Assembly (NCBI GenBank): GCA_009469675.1
Contig: SSSZ01000054.1
Span: forward strand, 1-64,000
Direction of reading: 5' to 3'
DNA: 64,000 bases
DNA from: Azonexaceae bacterium
GTDB taxonomy: Bacteria; Pseudomonadota; Gammaproteobacteria; Burkholderiales; Rhodocyclaceae
Shown: piece by piece, positions 48,752-58,564 of the stretch
How the letters are laid out: each line of letters starts with the position of its first letter
Position numbering within the stretch: the first letter of the stretch is position 1
Made by a program: the position numbers and the translations under genes
The notes under the pieces: model-generated
Seen by the model: the letters and a program-made list of their open reading frames with translations, nothing else
The model's database searches: none
Told to the model about the DNA's origin: nothing

Positions 48752-49926
48752 CAGAAACCGATGCGGTGGGCGCGGGAGGTAAAGAATATTCCGGAAGGGC
48801 TGTCGGCGGCAATTTCCCCCAGCTTGCCGAAGGTGGCGGTGTCGTAGATCAGCACCCGGTTGTCGTCCCGGGCCGAAAGCCAGACGTGTTCGCCGCGGGG
48901 AGCAAACTCCATGTGCAGAATGCCCTTGCCCGGCTCGAAGGCCTTGACCACCCGGCCGGCCAGGGTGTCGATGACGTCGAGCTTACCGTTGTCGGGAAAG
49001 GCGAAATTGACCCAGACCTGGCGCCCGTCGGGACGGGCAATGACGAATACCGGTTGGCCGCGCACCGGGATGCGGCCGACTTCCTTCCAACTGGCCGTGT
49101 CGACCACCAGCACCTCGTGCCGGCCGATGGCGGGCAGGTAGGCCTTGCCCTGGGCGACCGACCAGCCGCGTAGGTGGGGCATCTTGAAGACCGGCAGCTT
49201 TTCCTGGCCGCGGCCGTAGTTTTCCAGGATCTTGCGCGCCCCCTTGTCCGGCTGCCAGAGGTCGAGCAGGGCCACGCCGTCCTCGCCGAAAAGACCGGCC
49301 AGGAAGTAGCGGCCGTCCGGCGTCACCAGGCCATCGTAGGGTTGGCTGCCGGCGGGAAAGCGTCGGGTGACCGGGCGGCGAGGATCGCTGAAGTCGCTGA
49401 CCCAGATTTCGCCGCCGTCGAAGAGGGCGTAGGCGAACTGGTTGCCCGGGGCATCGGCCAGGCCCACCACCTTGGAGAACTTGCCGGGGGCGTATTCAGC
49501 CGGGACTTCGGCGAGAAGTTCAAGGGTCTCTGCGTCGAAGGCCTTGATGCCGCCGGGCGTGTAGTTCTGGGCCACGACGATGCGGCCGTCCTGGGAAATC
49601 GAACCGCCGATGGCGTTGCCGGCCTGAATGACGCGTTTGACGATGCGGCCTTCCAGCAAATCGACCTTGGTCAGCCCGCCGTCGCGGCCGAAGACGAAGG
49701 CGTAGCGCCCATCCCGGGAATAGACCGCGGAGGCGTGGGAAAGGTCGCCCAGGCCGGCGACGCGGGCGTAGGGCTGGCGGACCGACGTATCGACCAGGGT
49801 GACCTGGCCGCTGGCCCGCTCGATGACCAGCCCGAGATCGCCGGTGCCCCGGACCTGCGGCCCGGCGCAGGCGGCGACAATGAAGGCGGCGAAAGCGGCA
49901 AAAAATAAACGCACGGGAGTCCTCAC
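48751..49926 (-). CDS. nirF: Heme d1 biosynthesis lipoprotein NirF
   Basis: A 391-residue periplasmic protein with a signal segment and lipobox VAAC near 17-20, so it is probably lipid-anchored. The rest is an eight-bladed propeller like the d1 domain of NirS: VYSRDGRYAFVFGRDGGLTKVDL, then MPHLRGWSVAQGKAYLPAIGRHEV. NirF acts late in heme d1 synthesis and interacts with NirN and NirS. It overlaps nirC and nirDL by 1-4 bases. Confidence 0.94.
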   Translation of the reverse strand: MRTPVRLFFAAFAAFIVAACAGPQVRGTGDLGLVIERASGQVTLVDTSVRQPYARVAGLGDLSHASAVYSRDGRYAFVFGRDGGLTKVDLLEGRIVKRVIQAGNAIGGSISQDGRIVVAQNYTPGGIKAFDAETLELLAEVPAEYAPGKFSKVVGLADAPGNQFAYALFDGGEIWVSDFSDPRRPVTRRFPAGSQPYDGLVTPDGRYFLAGLFGEDGVALLDLWQPDKGARKILENYGRGQEKLPVFKMPHLRGWSVAQGKAYLPAIGRHEVLVVDTASWKEVGRIPVRGQPVFVIARPDGRQVWVNFAFPDNGKLDVIDTLAGRVVKAFEPGKGILHMEFAPRGEHVWLSARDDNRVLIYDTATFGKLGEIAADSPSGIFFTSRAHRIGF

Positions 49927-50240
49927 GGGGGAAAGCCGGTCATCAGCTTATCGACGATCCAGCGGGCTTCGTCTTCGGAAACGAATTGATTCCAGGGCGG
50001 CATGGGAGTTCCCGGACGGCCGCCGATAATGGTCGCCACCAGTCCCTCGGCCGGCTTGTCCTGCAGATTCGCCGGCAGCAAGGCCGGCCCGAGGCCTCCC
50101 TGCAGCGTCATGCCGTGGCACGAGCCGCAGTCCTGCCGCACCAGATGGACGAGTTCCTTCTGCCGGGCAGGAGGCGGCTCGCCCGCCAGGGTATTGCCAG
50201 CCGCCAGCAGGGCGATCAGGCCGAATTCAATCCGTGACAA
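49923..50240 (-). CDS. nirC: Periplasmic monoheme cytochrome c NirC
   Basis: A 105-residue cytochrome c55x. A signal peptide (about 1-20) precedes one heme site, C38-G-S-C41-H42, with a distal methionine candidate in PGTPMPPW near 77-84. NirC donates electrons to NirS or serves in heme d1 maturation. It overlaps nirF by 4 bases and the cupredoxin gene by 14 bases. Confidence 0.9.
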   Translation of the reverse strand: MSRIEFGLIALLAAGNTLAGEPPPARQKELVHLVRQDCGSCHGMTLQGGLGPALLPANLQDKPAEGLVATIIGGRPGTPMPPWNQFVSEDEARWIVDKLMTGFPP

Positions 50241-50559
50241 CGACGACGCCCTTCATTTCCGGGTGGGGACCGCAAGTATACGGATAGCTGCCCGGTTTGG
50301 CGAAGGTGCGTTTCCAGGACTCGTCGGGGAAGATGCGGTCCGACTCGAGGCCGCCCTCGGCGGGGAAGAGGATCGAATGGCTGGTGCGCTTTTCCCGGTT
50401 GACCCACAACACCGTATCGCCGACCTTGATCTGCACTTCCCCCGGGGAGTAGAGGTAATTCTGGATGACCACCTCGACCGTCTGCTGGGCAAGGGCGGAA
50501 AAAGAAACGAGCGCCAGGATGACTGGCGCCCGCTTCCAACTGCTCGTTCCGGTTGGCAT
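50227..50559 (-). CDS. Periplasmic cupredoxin in the nir operon
   Basis: A 110-residue plastocyanin-like blue copper protein. The signal peptide runs to about 25 (SALAQ). The type 1 copper ligands are visible as H61 (RTSHSILFP), C96, H99 and M102 (YTCGPHPEMKG). Its place, between the diheme cytochrome gene and nirC, is where several denitrifiers have nirM, the cytochrome c551 electron donor. I infer that it feeds electrons to NirS. Confidence 0.85.
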   Translation of the reverse strand: MPTGTSSWKRAPVILALVSFSALAQQTVEVVIQNYLYSPGEVQIKVGDTVLWVNREKRTSHSILFPAEGGLESDRIFPDESWKRTFAKPGSYPYTCGPHPEMKGVVVVTD

Positions 50560-50577
50560 CGCCGGAAAAGCTTTTGC

Positions 50578-51420
50578 TTACTGCTTCACGGCCTTCACAT
50601 CGCCGTCGGCACCGATACCCAGCTTGTAGCCGAAGGAGATGTGATGGAAACGGCCACTGGCGTGGTCGGCGTGGACAGCGATGCCGAAGGGCACGGCCTT
50701 GCCTTCGGCCAGGGCCACGCCGCCCGCCAGCTTGCGGGTGAAGGTGACGGTGTAGGTGTCGCCGGCCTTGCTGCCTTCGGCGGTAACGCCGGCCTTGCCG
50801 CCTTCCATGGCGCGCTTGTCGGTGACCGTGCCGTCAACCGCCTTGGCTCCCTTGCCGCTCTTCCACTGCATGAGGTCGAGAGCGCCTTCCTTGACGTACT
50901 TGGTCTTCTTGTCGTCGGCACCGGGCATGGTGCGGGCGTCGTTGTGGCAGGTCGCCCAGCAGCCCACCTGTTCGCCCTGGGGCACCTTGTCGTTGGCGAA
51001 CATCACGGTCGCCTTGACATCATTTTCCTTGTCGGACTGGTCGGCGGCACCGGCCGGAGCCTTGAAAGTGAGACGGACGTAAAGGTTGTTGGCGTCGTAG
51101 GCGGCCTGGACGCCGACCGGGAAGTTCATGGTCTTGGGGGCACCCTTGGGTTCGAGTTCCTTGCCGGCAAGGCGCTTCAAATCGAGGGAGAGCTTGCCCT
51201 TCTCGTCGTGGCAGCCGGCACAGGATTCACCCTTCTTGAGGCCGGAGGAACCGCTGTGGTCGGACTTCTTGGTCACCCATTCGATGGGCGTGGCGCCCGG
51301 GTGGAACAACTCGATGTTCTTCGACGGTACCTTGCTCCAGTCGGGAGCGGCCAATGCGGCCTGCGAGCCGACGGCGAGGAAGGCGCCCAGGACAGCCAGG
51401 GAAACAACATTCTTTTTCAT
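50578..51420 (-). CDS. Periplasmic c-type cytochrome with ethylbenzene-dehydrogenase-gamma-like domain
   Basis: A 280-residue exported protein. After the signal peptide (about 1-24) comes a CAGCH heme site near 67-71, then a beta-rich heme-binding domain like the gamma subunit of ethylbenzene dehydrogenase (YDANNLYVRLTFKAPAG, FTRKLAGGVALAEGKAVPFGIAVHADH). A second cysteine group reads CWATCH, with three residues between the cysteines, so it is not a standard CXXCH site. It lies in the slot of the nirB cytochrome c552. Electron carrier role inferred. Confidence 0.75.
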   Translation of the reverse strand: MKKNVVSLAVLGAFLAVGSQAALAAPDWSKVPSKNIELFHPGATPIEWVTKKSDHSGSSGLKKGESCAGCHDEKGKLSLDLKRLAGKELEPKGAPKTMNFPVGVQAAYDANNLYVRLTFKAPAGAADQSDKENDVKATVMFANDKVPQGEQVGCWATCHNDARTMPGADDKKTKYVKEGALDLMQWKSGKGAKAVDGTVTDKRAMEGGKAGVTAEGSKAGDTYTVTFTRKLAGGVALAEGKAVPFGIAVHADHASGRFHHISFGYKLGIGADGDVKAVKQ

Positions 51421-51468
51421 CGTAGTGATCTCCGTTCTAAAGTTGAATCAGCGGCGACGGCCTGACGA

Positions 51469-52062
51469 TCACTCGTCGTCGTCATCTTCCTTCATGCCCT
51501 TGGGCTTCTTGTGGGCGATTCCCTTGTGGCAATCGATACAAGTCTTCTTGTCGTCCTGGGCGATCTTGTGCATCTTGGAGGCACGGGTCTTCTGCCTTTC
51601 CACGTCCATGCCTTCGAAGCTGTGGCAGTTGCGGCACTCGCGGGATTCGGCCTTCTTCATCCGGGCCCATTCGTGCTGGGCAAGTTCGAGGCGCTTGGCT
51701 TCGAATTTCTCGGGGGTATCGATGGTCCCCATGATCTTGCCGTAGACTTCCTGGCTCGCCTGGATCTTGCGGGCCATTTTGTGCACCCAGTCCTTGGGCA
51801 CGTGGCAGTCGGAGCACACGGCACGCACGCCGGTGCGGTTGGAATAGTGGATGGTCTGTTTGTATTCCTGGTAGACCGTATCCCGCATCTCGTGGCAGGA
51901 AATACAGAATTCCAGGGTATTGGTCGCTTCCATGGCGGTGTTGAAACCGCCCCAGAACAAAATGCCGGAAACGAAGCCGACCACCAGCAGGGTCATTAAC
52001 GAATACTTGGCACTGGGGCGTTTCAACATCGCCCAGAACCCACCTTGATTACCATTGCCCAT
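51469..52062 (-). CDS. nirT: Tetraheme NapC/NirT-family quinol dehydrogenase
   Basis: A 197-residue membrane-anchored cytochrome c. One span near 20-41 (SLMTLLVVGFVSGILFWGGF) is followed by four heme sites: CISCH at 53-57, CSDCH, CRNCH and CIDCH. It takes electrons from the quinol pool to periplasmic acceptors. The tail is Lys/Asp-rich. I start at the ATG at 52062, preceded by GGAGGT, not at an upstream in-frame ATG. It follows nirS. Confidence 0.93.
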   Translation of the reverse strand: MGNGNQGGFWAMLKRPSAKYSLMTLLVVGFVSGILFWGGFNTAMEATNTLEFCISCHEMRDTVYQEYKQTIHYSNRTGVRAVCSDCHVPKDWVHKMARKIQASQEVYGKIMGTIDTPEKFEAKRLELAQHEWARMKKAESRECRNCHSFEGMDVERQKTRASKMHKIAQDDKKTCIDCHKGIAHKKPKGMKEDDDDE

Positions 52063-52103
52063 GCTGGGAGACCTCCGTCGAATATTTTTCTGATGGTGCA
52101 CAT

Positions 52104-52129
52104 GATATGGGGGCTTGCGCCCCCATATC
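52104..52129 (-). other. Perfect 11-bp hairpin between nirS and nirT
   Basis: GATATGGGGGC and GCCCCCATATC are exact reverse complements around a 4-base loop. There is no T tract on the minus strand, so it is not a simple terminator. Its place just after nirS suggests 3'-end protection of nirS mRNA or attenuation before nirT. Confidence 0.6.
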
Positions 52130-52153
52130 CTTGCTATCGATCAAATCCGCCGA

Positions 52154-53839
52154 TCAATAGATGTCGTGCTGGGTGTTGTAGACGTTGAACTTGCCGGTCG
52201 GGGTAATCATCTTCGGATCGGTGATCACCTTCTTGACCTTCAGGGTTGCATCGTCATAAACCACGATGGCAGACTGGTCGGTCTTGCCGCCCCACAGGGA
52301 GATCCAGACTTCCTTGCCGTCAGCCGAGTATTCCGGATGGACGGCACGCTTAACGGCCTTGGTCGGCGGCAAGCCGGAGTCCTTGGCAACGTTCAGCACA
52401 GCCTTCGGCTTGGAAAGATCGGCCATGTCCCAAACGGCGACGGATTCAGCCAGATCCTTGTCCGGGTTCTGCGGCGCGTCGGCCCAGAAGTGCTTGGACT
52501 TCGGATGGGTCTTGACGAACAGGTTGCCCGGAACGTGCTTCATTTCCTGGACGACCTTCCAGTTGTATTCCTTGTACTTGGCAAACTTCTTATCGTCGGA
52601 CGGGGTGGAGATCAGGGTCACGACATCGGCACCAAGGTGACCCGTCGCCCAGACCGGACCGAACTTCGGATGGACGAAGTTGGCACCGCGACCCGGGTGC
52701 GGAATCTTGGCGGTGTTGACCAGGGCCGCCAGCTTGCCGGTCTTGGTGTCGACCGCCGCGATCTTGTTGGAGGCGTTGGCGGCCACCAGGAAGTAACGCT
52801 TGGAAGCATCCCAGCCGCCGTCGTGCAGGAACTTGGCGGAACCGATGGTGGTGGTCTTCAGGTTCTCGATATCGGAGTAATCGACCAGCAGAATCTGACC
52901 GGTTTCCTTGATGTTGATAACCCATTCCGGCTTGATGAAGGAGGCGACGATAGAGGCAACGCGCGGTTCCGGATGGTATTCGCCATCGACGGTCATGCCG
53001 CGGGTCGACACCACCTTGCGCGGCTTCAGCGTGTCGCCATCCATGATCACGTACTGGGGCGGCCAGTAGGAACCAGCAACCGCGTACTTGTCTTCGAAGC
53101 CCTTGAACTTGGAGGTATCGACCGAGCGGGCGTCGAAGCCGATCTTCACTTCAGCAACGACTGCCGGTTTTTCCATCCACAGGTCGATCAGGGAGAGACG
53201 CCCGTCGCGGCCAACCACGTAGACATAGCGGCCAGAGGCGGAAAGACGGGAAATATGCACGGCATAGCCGGTCTTGACGATATTGACGATTTCCTTGGTG
53301 TCGCCATCAATCAGCGCGACTTCACCGGTGTCACGCAGGGTGACCGAGAAGACGTTCTTCAGATTGATCTTGTTCATCTGCTTGGTCGGGCGCTTATCCA
53401 CCGGAACGATGACCTTCCAGGAATCCACCGTGTCCTTGAAGCTGTACTCGGGCGGCACATCCGGGGTGTTCTGGATGTACTTGGCCATCAGGGTCAGCTC
53501 TTCCTTGGTCAGGATATCGTCGAAGTTGACCATGCCGCCGTCGGTGCCGTAGCCAATGATCTTTTCCAGGCGCTGCTGGCCGAGCTTGAGCGTACCGCCT
53601 TCGGTGACGTTGCCGTCCTTGTCTTTTTTGGTCCAGTGCGGTTCGAGGTTCTTGCCCGTGGCGCCCTTACGCAGCACGCCATGGCAACCGGCACAACGCT
53701 CGAAGTAGATTTTCTTTGCCTTTTCCTTCTCGTCGGCGGTCATGGCAAGACCGTCGGCAGCAGCAGTCTGGGCGAAGGCGGAACCCATCGCGGCGGATAG
53801 TGCGGTTAGAGCCAGAACTCCCACAAACGTCTTCTTCAT
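52154..53839 (-). CDS. nirS: Cytochrome cd1 nitrite reductase
   Basis: A 561-residue periplasmic enzyme reducing nitrite to NO. The signal peptide ends near SAFAQ (about 24). The cytochrome c domain has C49-A-G-C52-H53, and the d1 propeller spans about 170-561 with HISRLSASGRYVYVVGRDGRLSLIDLW and the conserved histidines of YHPEPRVASI and HPGRGANFVHPKFG near the active site. It is first in the nirS-T-...-H run and has a perfect FNR/DNR-type box upstream. Confidence 0.98.
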   Translation of the reverse strand: MKKTFVGVLALTALSAAMGSAFAQTAAADGLAMTADEKEKAKKIYFERCAGCHGVLRKGATGKNLEPHWTKKDKDGNVTEGGTLKLGQQRLEKIIGYGTDGGMVNFDDILTKEELTLMAKYIQNTPDVPPEYSFKDTVDSWKVIVPVDKRPTKQMNKINLKNVFSVTLRDTGEVALIDGDTKEIVNIVKTGYAVHISRLSASGRYVYVVGRDGRLSLIDLWMEKPAVVAEVKIGFDARSVDTSKFKGFEDKYAVAGSYWPPQYVIMDGDTLKPRKVVSTRGMTVDGEYHPEPRVASIVASFIKPEWVINIKETGQILLVDYSDIENLKTTTIGSAKFLHDGGWDASKRYFLVAANASNKIAAVDTKTGKLAALVNTAKIPHPGRGANFVHPKFGPVWATGHLGADVVTLISTPSDDKKFAKYKEYNWKVVQEMKHVPGNLFVKTHPKSKHFWADAPQNPDKDLAESVAVWDMADLSKPKAVLNVAKDSGLPPTKAVKRAVHPEYSADGKEVWISLWGGKTDQSAIVVYDDATLKVKKVITDPKMITPTGKFNVYNTQHDIY

Positions 53840-53921
53840 CTTCCTCTCCTAAGGTTAAATACCCGCGTTCAATCCCCTAACGCGATGGGCGGTAGGTTGA
53901 ACCTCCGCGGCATTTGATTCC

Positions 53922-53935
53922 TTGATTTTCATCAA
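53922..53935. promoter_or_regulatory. FNR/DNR-type box between nirS and nirE
   Basis: TTGAT-TTTC-ATCAA is an exact match to the FNR/ANR/DNR consensus TTGAT-N4-ATCAA. It lies 83-96 bases upstream of nirS. With the centre at -41.5, a leader of about 48 bases results; the -10 there is weak, as in many activator-dependent promoters. It could also serve the divergent nirE. Confidence 0.85.
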
Positions 53936-53975
53936 GCCCGACATTCCTTGGCATGCCCAGGCCCCGCCTTGAACA

Positions 53976-53993
53976 ATAGTTCATTTGAACTAT
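53976..53993. promoter_or_regulatory. 18-bp perfect palindrome in the nirS-nirE intergenic region
   Basis: ATAGTTCA and TGAACTAT are exact reverse complements separated by TT. It is 106 bases before nirE and 137 before nirS. It is not an FNR site. It may be the operator of a second regulator that controls nirE or the whole divergent pair. Confidence 0.5.
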
Positions 53994-54098
53994 GCAATCC
54001 AGTTCCTTGGGACTAATCATCGAGTTTTCACGATCCCGACTCTTGGCACCGCCGGCCTAGGGCATTACGATGGCCGCCCTGGGAAATAGGTAAGCAAA

Positions 54099-54863
54099 AT
54101 GACGGAAAAGCGCAAGCTCCAAGGGGGGAAGGTCTGGCTGGTCGGCTCCGGACCGGGCGATCCCGACCTGTTGACGGTCAAGGCAGCCCGCCTGATCGGC
54201 CAGGCCGACGCCATCGTGTACGACCACCTGGTAGGCGACGGCATCATGGATCTGGCCCGCCCCGACGCCCGCTGCATCTACGCCGGCAAGGAAGCCTCGA
54301 ACCACACCCTGCCCCAGGATTCGATCAACGCCTTGCTCGTCGACCTGGCGCGGGAGGGGCTGGCGGTGGTCCGCCTCAAGGGCGGCGACCCCTTCATTTT
54401 CGGCCGCGGCGGCGAGGAACTGGAAACCCTGGCCGCCTGCAGCATTCCTTTCGAAGTGGTGCCCGGCGTCACCGCCGCGTCCGGCTGCGCGGCCTATTCC
54501 GGCTTTCCCCTCACCCATCGCGGGCACGCCCAGGCCGTCACCTTGGTCACCGGGCACCTCAAGGACGGCAGCGTCAATCTCGACTGGCCGGCCCTGGCCC
54601 GGCCCTGCCACACCGTCGTGTTCTACATGGGCATCGGCGCCGCCGGGGAAATCTGCCGCCAGATGATCGCCCATGGTTTGCCGGCGTCCACCCCGGCCGC
54701 CGTCGTGCGCTGCGGCACCATGCCCGGCCAGCGGACCGTCCTTGCCACCTTGGGCACCCTGCCCGAACGCATCGACCAGTCGGGCATCACACCGCCGGCA
54801 TTGATCGTGGTGGGCAGCGTCGTCGCCCTGCACGACACCCTGAACTGGTTCGAATCCCGGTGA
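54099..54863 (+). CDS. nirE: Uroporphyrinogen-III C-methyltransferase NirE/CobA type
   Basis: A 254-residue SAM-dependent methyltransferase making precorrin-2, the branch point to siroheme, cobalamin and heme d1. Motifs: VGSGPGDPDLLTVKAARL near 15-32, VRLKGGDPFIFGRGGEE near 90-106, EVVPGVTAASG near 118-128 and FPLTHRG near 135-141. No CysG-like dehydrogenase domain is attached. The divergent nirS partner and shared box suggest it is the nir-dedicated copy, NirE. Confidence 0.92.
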   Translation: MTEKRKLQGGKVWLVGSGPGDPDLLTVKAARLIGQADAIVYDHLVGDGIMDLARPDARCIYAGKEASNHTLPQDSINALLVDLAREGLAVVRLKGGDPFIFGRGGEELETLAACSIPFEVVPGVTAASGCAAYSGFPLTHRGHAQAVTLVTGHLKDGSVNLDWPALARPCHTVVFYMGIGAAGEICRQMIAHGLPASTPAAVVRCGTMPGQRTVLATLGTLPERIDQSGITPPALIVVGSVVALHDTLNWFESR

Positions 54864-55240
54864 GGAGCGCCGCCGCGCTGCTGGCGCTGCTCTGCGCTCC
54901 CGCTCTGGCCTACAGCGGGCCGGAATTGCTGCAGGACTGCCAGGCGGCCGAAAGTTTCTACGCGCAAAAGAAAGCCACCGACCCCTATCAGTCGGTCCAG
55001 GGCGCCCGCTGCCTCGCCTACGTCGCGGGCTTTGCCGACGGCTACGGCGTCGCCGACTACCTGGCCGGCAAAGTCGGCGTGCAGCTCAACGCCATCTGCC
55101 CGCCCACCGACGGCGACCTGCAGTACCGCCTGGTGCGGGCCGTCCTCGCCCACCTGGAAAAGCAACCGCCCAACACCACGGCGGATACCCGCAATCTGGT
55201 TGCCGGCGCGCTCTCCAAGGCCTTCCCCTGCCCGCCTTAA
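54860..55240 (+). CDS. Exported Rap1a/Tai-like protein
   Basis: A 126-residue protein beginning at a GTG that overlaps the nirE stop (GTGA). Residues 1-17 form a signal peptide (LLALLCAPALA). The mature part has four cysteines (C30, C51, C80, C124 approximately) and the pattern CLAYVAGFADGY...ICPP...LVRAVLAHLEKQP that marks the Rap1a/Tai immunity-protein-like family. Its role next to nirE is unknown; it may be a chance neighbour. Confidence 0.75.
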   Translation: MRSAAALLALLCAPALAYSGPELLQDCQAAESFYAQKKATDPYQSVQGARCLAYVAGFADGYGVADYLAGKVGVQLNAICPPTDGDLQYRLVRAVLAHLEKQPPNTTADTRNLVAGALSKAFPCPP

Positions 55241-55241
55241 C

Positions 55242-55270
55242 TTGTAGCCCGCCGGGGTTTCAGCGATAAT
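55242..55270 (+). promoter_or_regulatory. Putative promoter of tRNA-Leu
   Basis: TTGTAG at 55242-55247 and GATAAT at 55265-55270 are separated by 17 bases, placing initiation about 7 bases before the tRNA. Confidence 0.6.
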
Positions 55271-55283
55271 GCCGCCTCTTCCA

Positions 55284-55368
55284 GCCGAGGTGGCGGAATC
55301 GGTAGACGCAGCGGATTCAAAATCCGCCGTAGAAATACGTAAGGGTTCGAGTCCCTTCCTCGGCACCA
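55284..55368 (+). tRNA. tRNA-Leu (anticodon CAA)
   Basis: An 85-base class II tRNA. The acceptor arms are GCCGAGG and CCTCGGC with discriminator A and encoded CCA. The anticodon loop TTCAAAA sits in a GCGGA/TCCGC stem, a long variable arm follows, and the T-loop is GTTCGAGTC. It decodes TTG. Confidence 0.96.
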
Positions 55369-55495
55369 AGGGCATTACCCGGGGAATTTCCACTCCGGCT
55401 GGCGGTGCCTGCTCCGTCCCTTATCGGGAGCACCTCGTACCCAAAATGGTGCTTAGGCGCTACCATCACGTTATCGAAAACATTGGCCTCGACGG

Positions 55496-55900
55496 ATGAC
55501 CCAACTGATCTGGGATGACAGCTTCAGCGTTGGCGTGCCGGAACTCGACCGGCACCACCAACGGCTGGCCGAGCTCATCAACGAGTTGGCGGCAAGCCAG
55601 GACAAGCCCGCCCATTCGGAAGAAATCGTCGACATCCTCTCGGCGCTTTCGGACTACGCCAATTACCACTTTGCCCACGAGGAACACCTCATGGGCGTCC
55701 GCGGCTATCCGGATCTAGCGGACCACCTAAGCGAGCACAACGTGTTTTGCGAAATGGTCGCCAACGCCTGTTACCAAGCCACCTGCAGCGCCCTCGATCT
55801 GCCGGCCCTGCTGGCCTATCTCTGCACCTGGTGGGAGGATCACATCCTGCGGGTCGATATCAAGTACAAACCCTTCCTCGCCCCCCAGAATCGCCCCTGA
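55496..55900 (+). CDS. Bacteriohemerythrin
   Basis: A 134-residue four-helix protein with a di-iron oxygen- or NO-binding site. The ligand pattern is visible: RHHQRL near 19-24, H58 and E62 in [11 protein letters not shown]77 and H81 in DHLSEHNVF, and H116 with D121 in [10 protein letters not shown]. It may deliver oxygen or scavenge NO. The 127 bases between tRNA-Leu and this gene contain no clear promoter. Confidence 0.93.
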   Translation: MTQLIWDDSFSVGVPELDRHHQRLAELINELAASQDKPAHSEEIVDILSALSDYANYHFAHEEHLMGVRGYPDLADHLSEHNVFCEMVANACYQATCSALDLPALLAYLCTWWEDHILRVDIKYKPFLAPQNRP

Positions 55901-55950
55901 TCGGCCGGGCGTCGCACCGCCCCCTTCCGGCCTTGCTCCGCCCCCCGTCC

Positions 55951-58123
<2,173 letters not shown>

Positions 58124-58182
58124 AAAGTCGATGGTAGAATGTTGGGTTTTCGTAACACACGCTTGCTCAGGAGACAGTCCCC

Positions 58183-58515
58183 ATGATTAGCCTTGCCCAC
58201 GCCCAGACCGCCGCCGGCGGCCCCGGCGGCGACTACACCAGCATCATCATGATGGTCGCCATGTTCGCCATCGTCTGGCTGATGATGATCCGGCCGCAGA
58301 TGAAGCGCGCCAAGGAACACAAGTCAATGGTGGAGGCCCTGCAGAAGGGCGACGAAGTCATCACCCAGGGCGGCGTCGCCGGCCGCATCACCAAGGTCGG
58401 CGAGAACTACATCAACGTCGAGATCGCCGAAGGCAAGGACGGCCCCATCGAGGTCGTCGTCCAGAAACAGGCCATCACCAATCTGCTGCCCAAGGGCACC
58501 CTCAAGTCGCTGTAA
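58183..58515 (+). CDS. yajC: Sec translocon accessory subunit YajC
   Basis: A 110-residue inner-membrane protein with one span near 20-38 (IIMMVAMFAIVWLMMIRPQ) and a cytosolic domain with the family motif GDEVITQGGVAGRITKVGE. It associates with SecDF. The ATG follows CAGGAGACAG. Confidence 0.95.
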   Translation: MISLAHAQTAAGGPGGDYTSIIMMVAMFAIVWLMMIRPQMKRAKEHKSMVEALQKGDEVITQGGVAGRITKVGENYINVEIAEGKDGPIEVVVQKQAITNLLPKGTLKSL

Positions 58516-58564
58516 CCCCCCACGGGGCGGACCACGGTCCGCCCCGCTTGCTTGTTGACGACCC

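Noticed and set aside
52104..52129. Hairpin after nirS as a rho-independent terminator
   Set aside because: The stem is strong, but no T tract follows on the minus strand.
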